In this document: positions 1 through 7,886 of the stretch, one piece after another
Position numbering within the stretch: the stretch's first letter is position 1
Layout: every line of letters starts with the position of its first letter
Assembly: GCA_964534845.1 (NCBI GenBank)
Contig: CAZHPV010000037.1
Coordinates: 1-24,073 of the forward strand
DNA length: 24,073 nucleotides
Source: CALCKU01 sp964534845
GTDB lineage: Bacteria; Pseudomonadota; Alphaproteobacteria; Caulobacterales; Maricaulaceae
Direction: 5' to 3'
Program-made: the position numbers and the translations under genes
Notes under the pieces: model-generated
Seen by the model: only the letters and a program-made list of their open reading frames with translations
Databases searched by the model: none
Told to the model about the DNA's origin: nothing

Positions 1-102
1 GAGAGAGGATACCGCGCTATGCAGCACGAAATCCCTTTAATTAAATCGGTTATAGACGTTCTCAACCAACTCCCGTCTCAGCAAGTATCTGACGGTGGAT
101 AA
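1..102 (+). CDS. C-terminal end of an unidentified protein (partial, 5' end outside window)
   Basis: Frame 1 is open from the first base to a TAA at 100-102 and encodes 33 residues ending in QVSDGG. The peptide has an amphipathic, helix-like stretch (MQHEIPLIKSVIDVLNQLP) and no motif I recognise, so no function is given. It is called as the tail of a gene entering from the left only because the frame is open to the edge and a gene on the same strand follows about 100 bp later. With so few codons the open frame could be chance. The protein upstream of the window would settle it. Confidence 0.4.
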   Translation, partial: ERGYRAMQHEIPLIKSVIDVLNQLPSQQVSDGG

Positions 103-198
103 TCGGTTAAAATCAATAAATTGACGAATTTTTGACAGAGTTATCGCTTTTCAGTTGCATATTCTGGCTACCGAGACTTATGCCCATATAACGGGTGT

Positions 199-1641
199 GT
201 GAGAGACCAAGGCGTGACAAAGATAGCAAATGATAATGAGGTGGCTTATCGTCGCTCTCAAGGCAATGTCATTGGCAAAAATGTACTTTGGCAGGACGAA
301 ACCGCGTCTTCAAATAATAATCCTAAACAAGACAAAGCGCAGCAGCGCCCCTTTGGTCAAGTTAACGCCGTATCCGTAACGGAAGCGAAATATGGCGGTG
401 GTATAGCTTTGTCTCTTTTCTTATGGCTCGCTAGCTTGTTTGCATTAATTGCTTCGGTTGTTATGGACGCCAGCGGGGTTGTGCAATTTCTTACGAGCAT
501 AATTGTTATCTGGATGGGATTATGGGTTGGTTATTTGGGGCATGACAGACAAAAGTCCCGGCTAAGCGATTTGGGTGTCTTTACGGCAATAACCGGTATT
601 TTCTCGGCAATATTGATAATAGGGTCTCAGTTCGATATTGCTTTGCTTTCCATGACAAATTGTTTGGGCATTATGAGTATTATTGCCTTAATATGTGCGG
701 TGACAGTGAGTTCTGGAATAGCGCTTATCATATCTGCCTCCTTTTTACTCATGGCCGCATTTTTATACTTTGGCGGGCAGGCTATATCGCCGGCAACTCT
801 CATGGCTTTTCCGGCATTGTGGATATCGCAACTTTTTCTGGCCTCGAAATTCAAATCCAAACTCGCCATTGGTCTTGTTATGGGGGTTGGTGCCTATTCT
901 ATCTATAGTGGCCTATCAGGTGCGGTAAATACGGGATATGTGTCAGCCCATTTGGCAATTGTTCTGATGACATTACTTGGTGTATTACTCTACCAATTCG
1001 GCAAGGCCGTACAAGCCGCTAAAGGCTTTGGCAGTTATTTTCATATTTTAGGCGGATGGCTATTCGCGATAGGCGGTTTAATCGCTTTGCAATTTTACTG
1101 GTTTGAACCCCGCCTCGTGTTCTGGAAGTCTGCAACGGTTTCCAGTTACAATGATGTTTTCATGCCATTGACTATTGGCTTATTGACAATTGGAACTGTA
1201 GTGGCCTGCCTCATGCGTTGGAAACATGATAATCTCAAACTTAGTGGTGGTATAATCATTTCCGGATTATGTCTGGCGTTTGCGGGTGTTCACCTGTTTT
1301 CCGAGGAGATTTTTGGTTATTTCAAAACGCAGTCACCGGTTGTTTTCTCTACGCAAATAAGTGTGATGATTATTCCAATGGCGATAGCATGTGCGGTTTT
1401 GGTCGCAGCGGGAATGATGATTTTGAATAGTTTTTTGTGGGGAAGACTGGCCATGCTATGCGCGGGTTTTGGAGCTTTGGCGCTTCAGATATTTCTGATA
1501 TCGAAATCTGATTTGTTTACGCCAGATAATATTATGATTTTTGTCTTGCTTGCGTTTGTAGCCATGAGTGTTTGTGTTTTTCTATCTTCCAGAACTTTAT
1601 CGGATGTGGGAAATATAAATGCTAAACGTCGCGCGGCTTAA
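199..1641 (+). CDS. Large multi-pass inner-membrane protein of unknown function
   Basis: This 480-residue protein has a polar N-terminus of about 65 residues, rich in Asn, Gln and Lys, followed by roughly 13-14 hydrophobic segments packed to the C-terminus with very short polar loops. The last residues are basic (AKRRAA). The topology is that of an integral inner-membrane protein. I see no transporter signature, catalytic motif or known domain, so no function is assigned. The start is uncertain: GTG 199 gives the longest form, but GTG 214 lies behind a GAGAG stretch (201-205) and may be the true start, removing five residues. The gene is tail-to-tail with the rhomboid gene, only 16 bp away. 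No terminator is visible in that gap. Confidence 0.75.
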   Translation: MRDQGVTKIANDNEVAYRRSQGNVIGKNVLWQDETASSNNNPKQDKAQQRPFGQVNAVSVTEAKYGGGIALSLFLWLASLFALIASVVMDASGVVQFLTSIIVIWMGLWVGYLGHDRQKSRLSDLGVFTAITGIFSAILIIGSQFDIALLSMTNCLGIMSIIALICAVTVSSGIALIISASFLLMAAFLYFGGQAISPATLMAFPALWISQLFLASKFKSKLAIGLVMGVGAYSIYSGLSGAVNTGYVSAHLAIVLMTLLGVLLYQFGKAVQAAKGFGSYFHILGGWLFAIGGLIALQFYWFEPRLVFWKSATVSSYNDVFMPLTIGLLTIGTVVACLMRWKHDNLKLSGGIIISGLCLAFAGVHLFSEEIFGYFKTQSPVVFSTQISVMIIPMAIACAVLVAAGMMILNSFLWGRLAMLCAGFGALALQIFLISKSDLFTPDNIMIFVLLAFVAMSVCVFLSSRTLSDVGNINAKRRAA

Positions 1642-1657
1642 AGGAAGTTTAACGCGA

Positions 1658-2326
1658 TTACTGCCTGATCTCGAAATTGGTACTATTGGGTCTGACCCAT
1701 AAAGGGGTGATCAAGGCACCAGCCAGATAGCCGCCCAAATGTGCGGCCCACGCAATATTAACCCCGGTAAAAGACTCGGTTGCATATAAAACCATATTAA
1801 TGACTGTCCATGCGAGGCCAAAGGATAGAAGTTTGGAACGTCCGCCCAGAGCCCAGGCCGCGGTGGCAAATAAAGCCGATGCGCCGCCGGATGCCCCCAA
1901 AGCACCAGTGCCTAGAGGGTGGTGACTAACGGGTAGGGACCACCATAACCATTGGGCCAATGCCCCGCCGATTACCCCGAAGAGAAAAATCATCAGAAAT
2001 TTTGACGTGGCCTTTGCTGCCTTGCCTCTGGACGTTTGTTGTAATTTTATACCCTTAATCGTTACGACGCCGAAGGCGATGCACATAAAGCAATTTATAA
2101 TCACATGGGCCCAATCGCCATGCAAAAACCCATGGAGTACCACACTCACCGTTTTTGAGACTGTACTCACAGGCACATTCAGAGGGCGTAGAACCCCGTA
2201 ATAGGCAATATAATGTTCCAAAGTATTTGGGATGATCTGTAAAAATGCGTGGATGATGAGAAAAACACCCGCCAGCCATAAGGGCGCGCGTTCCGAAATG
2301 TTAAACATAGGCTCTGTGTTTTGCAT
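1658..2326 (-). CDS. Rhomboid-family intramembrane serine protease
   Basis: The 222-residue membrane protein carries the rhomboid core. The HGDWAHVIIN element (residues 69-78) supplies the conserved His and Asn of the oxyanion region. GASG (144-147) holds the likely catalytic Ser146, and AHLGGYLAG (195-203) holds the likely catalytic His196. About six hydrophobic helices fit the six-helix bacterial rhomboid fold, with a short polar segment around residues 91-108. Rhomboids cleave transmembrane substrates inside the inner membrane; the substrate here is unknown. The start at Met1 has a weak ribosome site, and Met7 is a possible alternative. The gene is divergent from the GYF_2 gene at 2447. 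The family call is firm from the Ser/His dyad, the role is not. Confidence 0.92.
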   Translation of the reverse strand: MQNTEPMFNISERAPLWLAGVFLIIHAFLQIIPNTLEHYIAYYGVLRPLNVPVSTVSKTVSVVLHGFLHGDWAHVIINCFMCIAFGVVTIKGIKLQQTSRGKAAKATSKFLMIFLFGVIGGALAQWLWWSLPVSHHPLGTGALGASGGASALFATAAWALGGRSKLLSFGLAWTVINMVLYATESFTGVNIAWAAHLGGYLAGALITPLWVRPNSTNFEIRQ

Positions 2327-2358
2327 GAATAGGTGTTAGCTAGTCCCCTTTGCGGAAT

Positions 2359-2393
2359 AAAGCCCCTAAATGCATATGGGCTTTAATTTTTTT
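2359..2393 (+). terminator. Rho-independent terminator-like hairpin
   Basis: A 7-bp stem AAAGCCC (2359-2365) / GGGCTTT (2378-2384) with a 12-nt loop is followed by AATTTTTTT, which is the classic layout for the plus strand. On the minus strand no T-run follows. Oddly it lies in the gap between two divergent genes, so the transcript it ends is not obvious: either read-through of the membrane-protein gene at 199-1641 running antisense to the rhomboid gene, or an early-terminated leader of the following gene. Confidence 0.65.
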
Positions 2394-2446
2394 CAGAATC
2401 GCATTCATTATGCTTAGCCAAGCAAATAAAATTGGACGGAATTAAT

Positions 2447-3340
2447 ATGTTAACCGGCGATACATGGTATGTTCAGATAAATGGGCAGGTTTACGGCCCT
2501 TACAGCACCGTACAAATGCATGGATTTGTCCAAGAGGGTCGTATCATTCCCCAGTCCCAAATTTCGACGAGTCCGGGTCAGGTTTTTCGTCCGGCTTCAG
2601 ACTATAAGGCCTTTAATCCGGCCCTTGTAAAACCGCAAATGCCTCAGGCATTGGAACTAACGCAAGAACTGCCTGATTTTGAACCTGTAACGCGTCCGGG
2701 GATGCAGTCGAAAACGCCGCCAGTTACAACATCGCACGCGCCAAACATTGCAGCAGACTTTGCCGCGGCAAGACCCAGACAGATTGAGAAAAAGGTGCCC
2801 ACATTTAAAGATCAACAGGCCTTTAAACCTATTGAATTTAAAGCGGTTGAATATAGTCCCCATATGCATAGACAATTAGGGCCGTCACCCGATCAACAAG
2901 GGCACGTTAATTTTGCGCCTATACCGCTTCGCAAACCTATGCCGCTCGCTGATATTGTTGAACCAAATAAGCTTCCCGTTCCAGCGCCGCAAAAACCAGT
3001 GCAAACTATCAGACCGCAAAGGCGTGAACCTACAGGAGACGACGCAACTATAGTCTTACTCGTTATGGCAGAGTTTAGATCTGGACATGCTATGGGTTTT
3101 CTAAAAGCCATTCAAAAGCAGGGCGTGGCACAACGTATAGGTGATACGGTTTGGTTGTTAAAAACCCAAACGACAGCAAATGAGTTACGCAATCTCTTAA
3201 GCCAAACTATGCAACGCGAAGATCGTCTGTTCATCATGGATAGTTTTAACAATCAAACCGCTTGGTTTAATATTGGCTCTGATATGGACCGACGCATTCG
3301 CGAGTTTTGGGATATGGAAGAGGGTGCAAGCTCGTCCTAA
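2447..3340 (+). CDS. GYF_2-domain protein with C-terminal SinR/Cas2-like domain
   Basis: The 297-residue protein has three parts. Residues about 6-58 match the GYF_2 (DUF4339) pattern: WYVQINGQVYGPYS, then a short helix and a strand ending in a bulky position (VFRPA); this domain is thought to bind proline-rich peptides. Residues about 60-200 are a proline- and lysine-rich linker predicted disordered. Residues about 200-295 have the strand-helix-strand-helix-strand pattern of the Cas2/SinR ferredoxin-like fold, with GDTVWLLKT and REDRLFIMDS as the recognisable strands. The first strand has no Asp where Cas2 nucleases carry one, so nuclease activity is doubtful. ATG 2447 is chosen over the in-frame TTG 2432 because GGACGGA lies just upstream of it. 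No signal peptide is seen. The 3' end overlaps glnE by 4 nt. The C-terminal domain call is pattern-based inference. Confidence 0.75.
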   Translation: MLTGDTWYVQINGQVYGPYSTVQMHGFVQEGRIIPQSQISTSPGQVFRPASDYKAFNPALVKPQMPQALELTQELPDFEPVTRPGMQSKTPPVTTSHAPNIAADFAAARPRQIEKKVPTFKDQQAFKPIEFKAVEYSPHMHRQLGPSPDQQGHVNFAPIPLRKPMPLADIVEPNKLPVPAPQKPVQTIRPQRREPTGDDATIVLLVMAEFRSGHAMGFLKAIQKQGVAQRIGDTVWLLKTQTTANELRNLLSQTMQREDRLFIMDSFNNQTAWFNIGSDMDRRIREFWDMEEGASSS

Positions 3341-6039
3341 TCGCTGTTAGCGTCTGTCCAAATTACCCGCGCTTCCTCATGATCTGTAAGGGGAGCAATA
3401 CCGGCGAATAAGTCATCATGATAGGTCATCACCGAGTCTATATGTTTGGTCTGTAGCGTTTCGAGATCGGACAGGGCTTCGACTTTAAAGTGAGACATAA
3501 TCTGACGGGCGTAAAATTCTGGAATCTCTAGTACTGAATGTCCAGTCAGACCCAAGAGGCGTTCCCATAATTGCAGACCAGACCAGAACTGGATGTGCTC
3601 AGTCAAATCTGTCTGGGTGTTCGGGTTTAAAATGCGAAAGCAGGCTTGGACAAATTCGGCTTGCATAAGCCCGCCCGGTCTTAGCTTTGAGGACAATATT
3701 GCGGGTGGCGTGGCGGTTAGGCGCTGTGTGGATATGCGCTCCCACATTGATTTGGCATCCTTTAGGAATTGGGATTTATCTCTGCCGCGTTCCAATATTT
3801 CGGACTTTATATTCATAACTTTGTTGCCCAAGGCCGCATGACCTGCAACAGGGCGAGCCAGAAGCAAGGCTATATGTTCCCAGTTTCGAGCGCGCATAGT
3901 GTGATGGTCTTTAAAGCTGCGTAGCAAAACGGCGGGCGGACCCGAGCGCCCCGAAGGCCTCAGGCGCATATCAAGCTCATAGGCAATACCTTCGCTCATC
4001 TTTGCGGTTAAAACCGTTCTGAGCTTTCGGACGATTTGATGGGATAATTGCGGGTCAATGCTATCATCAAAAATGAAAATGAGATCAAGATCGGATTGAG
4101 GGGCCATGAGTTTTGAACCCAGATTTCCCATGGCGATTACGCTAAGGGGTAAGCTATCGAATGACATGTCATCTTCGACAATTTTAAGCGTTGCTTGTAG
4201 GGTCTTTTCGGCCAGTAGCGTTAGATTTTGATGTAAAATGTCGGGTGTGGTGCCCTTAGAAGTCGTTTGCGGTTGCATGAAGGCGGTGTAAAATTGAAAC
4301 AGGTTTTCGTTTACAAATCGTCTTAGTCTTTCCAGTCGCGTTTCAAAATCCTGATCAGCGAAGATAAAATCTGTATTTAGACCCGTCTGGGGAGTCAGAA
4401 AAATATCTATAATATGCGGTGATTGCTGTAGCAGGGTTGTCATATGGGGTGAGTGTATCAATGGCGGAATAAGTTTTTCTACCAGCGTGTCATGACGGGC
4501 CAAAAGGTGTAAATATTGGTCTGACCGTGACACGTCTTTCAAAAAAGTCTGCACGCTACCAATGGCTTCCTCAGGGTTAATATGGCTTTCCACAAGCGTG
4601 GAGACCAATCTGTGTCCCAATGCGGTGAATAGATGGTCATATTCATGCCCGCTCCGCATGGGTCGAAATCCGGCTAACCACATATTGACGGTCTCACGTG
4701 AGGAGGCCGGCAAGCTCTCCAGAAGCTCATCAAGCGTTTCGCCTGTAAGCGAAGCGCTGTTTTCTGACGTAGGTTTAACCGGTTGATTGCGTGTGTCGCC
4801 ATCAAACATCCCAGAAAATTCTTCCGAGACAAACCGTCGATCCGCATAAATTTGCGCGCTGAAGTCTGACCAATTCATTCCGAGTAAATGTGTCAGCGCT
4901 GTGTGTTTTTCGTCGGTATTCGCTATGAGATGGGTTTGTTGATTATCCAGCATTTGCAAGGCGTTTTCTATGCGCCGGTGACGTTTATAGATCGCGCAAA
5001 GCTTTGTTTTTATCTTATTATCAATTTTGCCAAATTGGCTAAGGCGTTCCAAGGCTATAAGCGTGTTAGGTGTACGCAAATCAGCTTGCCTGCCCCCCCA
5101 GAGAAGCTGTTGTCCATTAGCGATAAATTCAATTTCCCGAATGCCGCCTTGTCCTAGTTTGATATTAAACCCGCTCGGGTCCTCTAAAATAGGTTGGTTT
5201 TGCGCGCGTTCTTGGCGCAGTGTTGGGTGTTCCAGATTTATCCGTGATTTCAAATGCGCGAGTTCATCAAGTGTTCGGTAATCAAGATTTTTACGCCAGA
5301 TAAAGGGCTTTATTGTTTTTAAAAAAGCTTCGCCTCGCTCTATATCGCCCGCGATAGGTCGTGCCTTCATTAATGCCAACCTATGCCACGGCAGAGCTCT
5401 AAAGAAATAGAATGTTTCTGCCATTTCATACGTCATGGCAAGTTGGCGGGTTGAGGCCTCGGGGCGTAAGCGCCAATCCACCCGCCAGACAAAATTAGCG
5501 TGGTCGCGCGGTTTAAGAAACTGTGTCATGCGCTGTAAAATTTTGTGACTGATATGGCCCGGCCCGCGGTTAGGCGAGACCGGAAATATATCGGGGTCAT
5601 AAAAAGCAATCAAATCCACATCTGAAGAGAAGTTCAAATCAAAACCGCCGAGCTTTCCAAGGCCGAATACGGTGAGACCTTTTAGCGGTGTCTGGGCGGG
5701 TTCGATCTTCAACGCTTTGGCTTCTATGTACCAAGCGGCGTTTAGGGCCTTATCTATCGTAAGAGCTGCAAAACGGCTTTGTAGCTCTCCGAGCCCTTCA
5801 AAATGGACGTCTTCCGACAAAAATAATGCGCTCCATCCCAAAGCAAAACGGTCCTTTATGTCTAAAAGCGTATCACCAAACCCGTTCTGGCCAACGTCCA
5901 AGTCGCGAAGGTCATTGAGGCAGGTTTCGGTTAAACCAAGCAGCCCCTTAAAGGTTAAGACTGTTTTGGGGTGACTCGCCCGCAAGTCCCTTAGGTAAGG
6001 GCTATAATCAAAACGGGACAAAAGCGATTTGAGGTTCAT
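3337..6039 (-). CDS. glnE: Bifunctional glutamine synthetase adenylyltransferase / adenylyl-removing enzyme
   Basis: This 900-residue protein has the two-nucleotidyltransferase layout of GlnE, which attaches AMP to a tyrosine of glutamine synthetase or removes it, under PII control, to match nitrogen assimilation to supply. The N-terminal (deadenylylase) half has FGLGKLGGFDLNFSSDVDL with metal-binding Asp140 and Asp142. The C-terminal (adenylylase) half has AMGNLGSKLMAPQSDLDL with Asp650 and Asp652. The second motif reads GNLGS where GKLGG is usual, but both Asp residues are kept, so the enzyme is probably active. GIREIEF (around residue 300) is another GlnE hallmark. The length is slightly short for the family. 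It is convergent and overlapping with the GYF_2 gene and divergent from yebC; no strong Shine-Dalgarno precedes the start. Confidence 0.96.
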   Translation of the reverse strand: MNLKSLLSRFDYSPYLRDLRASHPKTVLTFKGLLGLTETCLNDLRDLDVGQNGFGDTLLDIKDRFALGWSALFLSEDVHFEGLGELQSRFAALTIDKALNAAWYIEAKALKIEPAQTPLKGLTVFGLGKLGGFDLNFSSDVDLIAFYDPDIFPVSPNRGPGHISHKILQRMTQFLKPRDHANFVWRVDWRLRPEASTRQLAMTYEMAETFYFFRALPWHRLALMKARPIAGDIERGEAFLKTIKPFIWRKNLDYRTLDELAHLKSRINLEHPTLRQERAQNQPILEDPSGFNIKLGQGGIREIEFIANGQQLLWGGRQADLRTPNTLIALERLSQFGKIDNKIKTKLCAIYKRHRRIENALQMLDNQQTHLIANTDEKHTALTHLLGMNWSDFSAQIYADRRFVSEEFSGMFDGDTRNQPVKPTSENSASLTGETLDELLESLPASSRETVNMWLAGFRPMRSGHEYDHLFTALGHRLVSTLVESHINPEEAIGSVQTFLKDVSRSDQYLHLLARHDTLVEKLIPPLIHSPHMTTLLQQSPHIIDIFLTPQTGLNTDFIFADQDFETRLERLRRFVNENLFQFYTAFMQPQTTSKGTTPDILHQNLTLLAEKTLQATLKIVEDDMSFDSLPLSVIAMGNLGSKLMAPQSDLDLIFIFDDSIDPQLSHQIVRKLRTVLTAKMSEGIAYELDMRLRPSGRSGPPAVLLRSFKDHHTMRARNWEHIALLLARPVAGHAALGNKVMNIKSEILERGRDKSQFLKDAKSMWERISTQRLTATPPAILSSKLRPGGLMQAEFVQACFRILNPNTQTDLTEHIQFWSGLQLWERLLGLTGHSVLEIPEFYARQIMSHFKVEALSDLETLQTKHIDSVMTYHDDLFAGIAPLTDHEEARVIWTDANSD

Positions 6040-6178
6040 AAAGGCACTATATCTAATTCGTAGTGTGTGGAAAGCGTCGCGGCGGGGTTTTCATAATCTC
6101 TTTGTCCGTGCCTTGCGTCTTTTTGAGCAATCGCTTAAACAGCAAGCACATTAACACCATGTCAATATAGGAGACCTC

Positions 6179-6964
6179 ATGGCAGGCCATTCCAAATGGG
6201 CAAATATCCAACACCGAAAAGGTCGTCAGGATAAATTGCGCTCAAAACTCTTCTCCAAACTTGCGAAGGATATTGCTATCGCTTCGAAAATCGGGGGTCC
6301 GGATCCGGATATGAATCCGCGCCTGCGTTTGGCGATAAATAATGCCAAGGGGCAATCCATGCCCAAGGACAATATTAAGCGGGCTGTTGATAAAGGTGCA
6401 GGGGGTGATAGTGCCGATTATGAGGAAATTCGTTATGAAGGTTTCGGACCAGGCGGTATTGGTTTTATTGTAGAGGCCTCAACCGATAATAAGAACCGGG
6501 CAGCCATGGCGGTTCGGACGGCTTTTTCAAAAAATGGCGGAAATTTGGGGGAAAGTGGTTCCGTTGCGTTTATGTTTGATCAGGTAGGCAAGATTGAATA
6601 TCCGCTTGAGGTTGCTGATGAAGACGGCATGATGGAAGCCGCGATTGAGGCGGGAGCGGATGACGTGGAAACCGATCCGCCAAATGAAGATAGTTTTTCT
6701 GATTATGAGCCCGTGCATACCGTTTTTTCAGCGCGGGATGATTTGGGCGCTGTGGCGGCCGAGCTGGAAAAGGTTTTTGGGGAAGCGAAATCGGTTAATC
6801 TCATCTGGAAGGCTCAAAACGATATTGATAATCCAGATAATGCCGGTGCAGTTTTCAGGCTCGTAGAAGCGCTGGAAGATTGTGATGATGTTCAGAATGT
6901 CTATCACAATTTTGAAATGACAGAAGAGGCGCTTGCGAAATTAGAAGAGCAAGCCGCATCATAA
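6179..6964 (+). CDS. yebC: YebC/PmpR (TACO1-family) protein
   Basis: The 261-residue protein begins MAGHSKWANIQHRKGRQD, the diagnostic start of the YebC family, and continues with NPRLRLAINNAKGQSMPKDN and YEGFGPGGIGFIVEASTDN, both strongly conserved. Family members have been described as DNA-binding transcriptional regulators (PmpR) and, more recently, as ribosome-associated factors that relieve stalling at proline-rich sequences; which applies here cannot be told from sequence. It is slightly longer than the usual ~247 residues because of an acidic C-terminus. An AGGAG at 6169-6173 sits at good distance from ATG 6179. In many bacteria yebC is next to ruvCAB, and here ruvCAB follows after one minus-strand gene. 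Confidence 0.96.
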   Translation: MAGHSKWANIQHRKGRQDKLRSKLFSKLAKDIAIASKIGGPDPDMNPRLRLAINNAKGQSMPKDNIKRAVDKGAGGDSADYEEIRYEGFGPGGIGFIVEASTDNKNRAAMAVRTAFSKNGGNLGESGSVAFMFDQVGKIEYPLEVADEDGMMEAAIEAGADDVETDPPNEDSFSDYEPVHTVFSARDDLGAVAAELEKVFGEAKSVNLIWKAQNDIDNPDNAGAVFRLVEALEDCDDVQNVYHNFEMTEEALAKLEEQAAS

Positions 6965-6968
6965 AGTT

Positions 6969-6996
6969 AAGCGGGCCTGTGGGGACAGACCCGCTT
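6969..6996 (+). terminator. Hairpin terminator, possibly bidirectional, between yebC and the minus-strand secreted-protein gene
   Basis: The stem AAGCGGG-C-CTGT / ACAG-A-CCCGCTT is 11 bp with one C/A mismatch and a GGGG loop. It is followed on the plus strand by a short T-rich stretch (TTTGCGATTTT). It starts 5 bp after the yebC stop and lies 23 bp beyond the stop of the convergent gene, so it probably serves yebC and could serve both. Confidence 0.7.
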
Positions 6997-7019
6997 TGCG
7001 ATTTTGGCGTAGAGAGAGG

Positions 7020-7646
7020 CTAACTACCGATCATCGCACTCATCCGACGCGCAAGAATTTCAGCTCCGGGTTCAACTTCGTCAAATCCAGTAATAGCAGA
7101 GCCGACGACTTTCCCGGTATAGGTATTTATGAGGAGAGCTTTACCTTCTCCGCGCTGCCATGCTGGTGTACCGGCTGGGACTTCCAGACCTGTTTCGTTT
7201 AAGGACTGGCCGCCAATACTGGCCCAATTTGCATCTGCGCCAAATCCGTAAACTATGACATAGTCCAGACCTTGATCACGTGCGGTTAGGCGTATCTCGT
7301 CGATTTTATTCGTTGTGTCTGTACTATTTAAATCAATAGCCGGAACATTGTTGAGATAGCCACCAACACTAATAGGCTGATAGGCGATAGCGTTTTGTGA
7401 AGAAAGATTATCCCAGTCTGCTTGTTCACGCAGTGGTGTAGATATGAGACGGCCTTTGCTAAGACGGGCGACCCCGATAGCGCTTTGGGTCTTTATCGCG
7501 TTTGTATCGCTATAATTTGCGGAGAGAAAAGATTTAGAGGCGTAGCGCGTTTGGTTTTCTATAGGGTTAATTGTTGCGTTTGCGGAAAAGGCGGTTGTTC
7601 CTAACAGGATTGTCGTTGCGGTAAGTGTTTTTAAAAATGTCATCAT
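7020..7646 (-). CDS. Small secreted protein of unknown function
   Basis: The 208-residue protein starts MMTFLKTLTATTILLG and has an Ala-rich signal-peptide end (AFSANA), so it is probably exported through Sec. There is no lipobox cysteine. The mature part is a soluble alpha/beta-looking domain with IGVARLSKGRLISTP, GLDYVIVYGFGAD and LLINTYTGKVVGSA as the most conserved-looking pieces. It vaguely recalls small envelope proteins and lipoproteins with an IGLAR-type strand, but I cannot name the family. ATG 7646 is chosen over the upstream ATG 7661 because AAGGGC lies 7 nt before it and the signal peptide is then cleaner. The gene is convergent with yebC and divergent from ruvC, separated from ruvC by a structured 515-bp intergenic region. 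Confidence 0.75.
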   Translation of the reverse strand: MMTFLKTLTATTILLGTTAFSANATINPIENQTRYASKSFLSANYSDTNAIKTQSAIGVARLSKGRLISTPLREQADWDNLSSQNAIAYQPISVGGYLNNVPAIDLNSTDTTNKIDEIRLTARDQGLDYVIVYGFGADANWASIGGQSLNETGLEVPAGTPAWQRGEGKALLINTYTGKVVGSAITGFDEVEPGAEILARRMSAMIGS

Positions 7647-7753
7647 GTCCAAGCCCTTCATGGATATTTAAGTTGTTGATGACTTTTATTTACGGGGTAA
7701 TTTGGGCGGAGTTAGGCCGCGATAATGCTGATTTAAGGGCAATTTTAGTGGAA

Positions 7754-7782
7754 TATGTAGGAATTGTGGCGGCTTGTATCAA
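7754..7782 (-). promoter_or_regulatory. Candidate promoter for the secreted-protein gene
   Basis: On the minus strand TTGATA (7782-7777) and TACATA (7759-7754) are separated by 17 bp, a reasonable sigma-70-type pair. It would give a leader of about 100 nt before ATG 7646. The -10 match is only partial. If real, it means the secreted-protein gene is transcribed independently of the structured RNA upstream at 7845-7997. Confidence 0.35.
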
Positions 7783-7844
7783 TTAAGGCGTAAACGTGCC
7801 ACATTTAGGGTGTTAGGACGGTTTAGATTTATAGGTGCTGTGCA

Positions 7845-7886
7845 TTTAAATTAAAACGGGACTGCAAAAGGGGAAGCAGTCCCGTT
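7845..7886 (-). terminator. Rho-independent terminator of the candidate small RNA
   Basis: The perfect 11-bp stem AACGGGACTGC / GCAGTCCCGTT (7855-7865 with 7876-7886) is followed on the minus strand by TTAATTTAAA. On the plus strand the following bases are AAATTCTAA, so termination is more likely on the minus strand. It lies between divergent genes, so it should end a transcript that starts inside the gap. Confidence 0.6.

Noticed and set aside
2432..3340. Cas2-like domain taken as evidence for a CRISPR locus
   Set aside because: There is no repeat-spacer array and no cas1 or other cas gene in the window, and the catalytic Asp is missing.
4090..4125. Altered second nucleotidyltransferase motif in GlnE (GNLGS for GKLGG) as a sign of a dead domain
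   Set aside because: Both metal-binding Asp residues (650, 652) and the rest of the motif are kept, so loss of activity is not supported.
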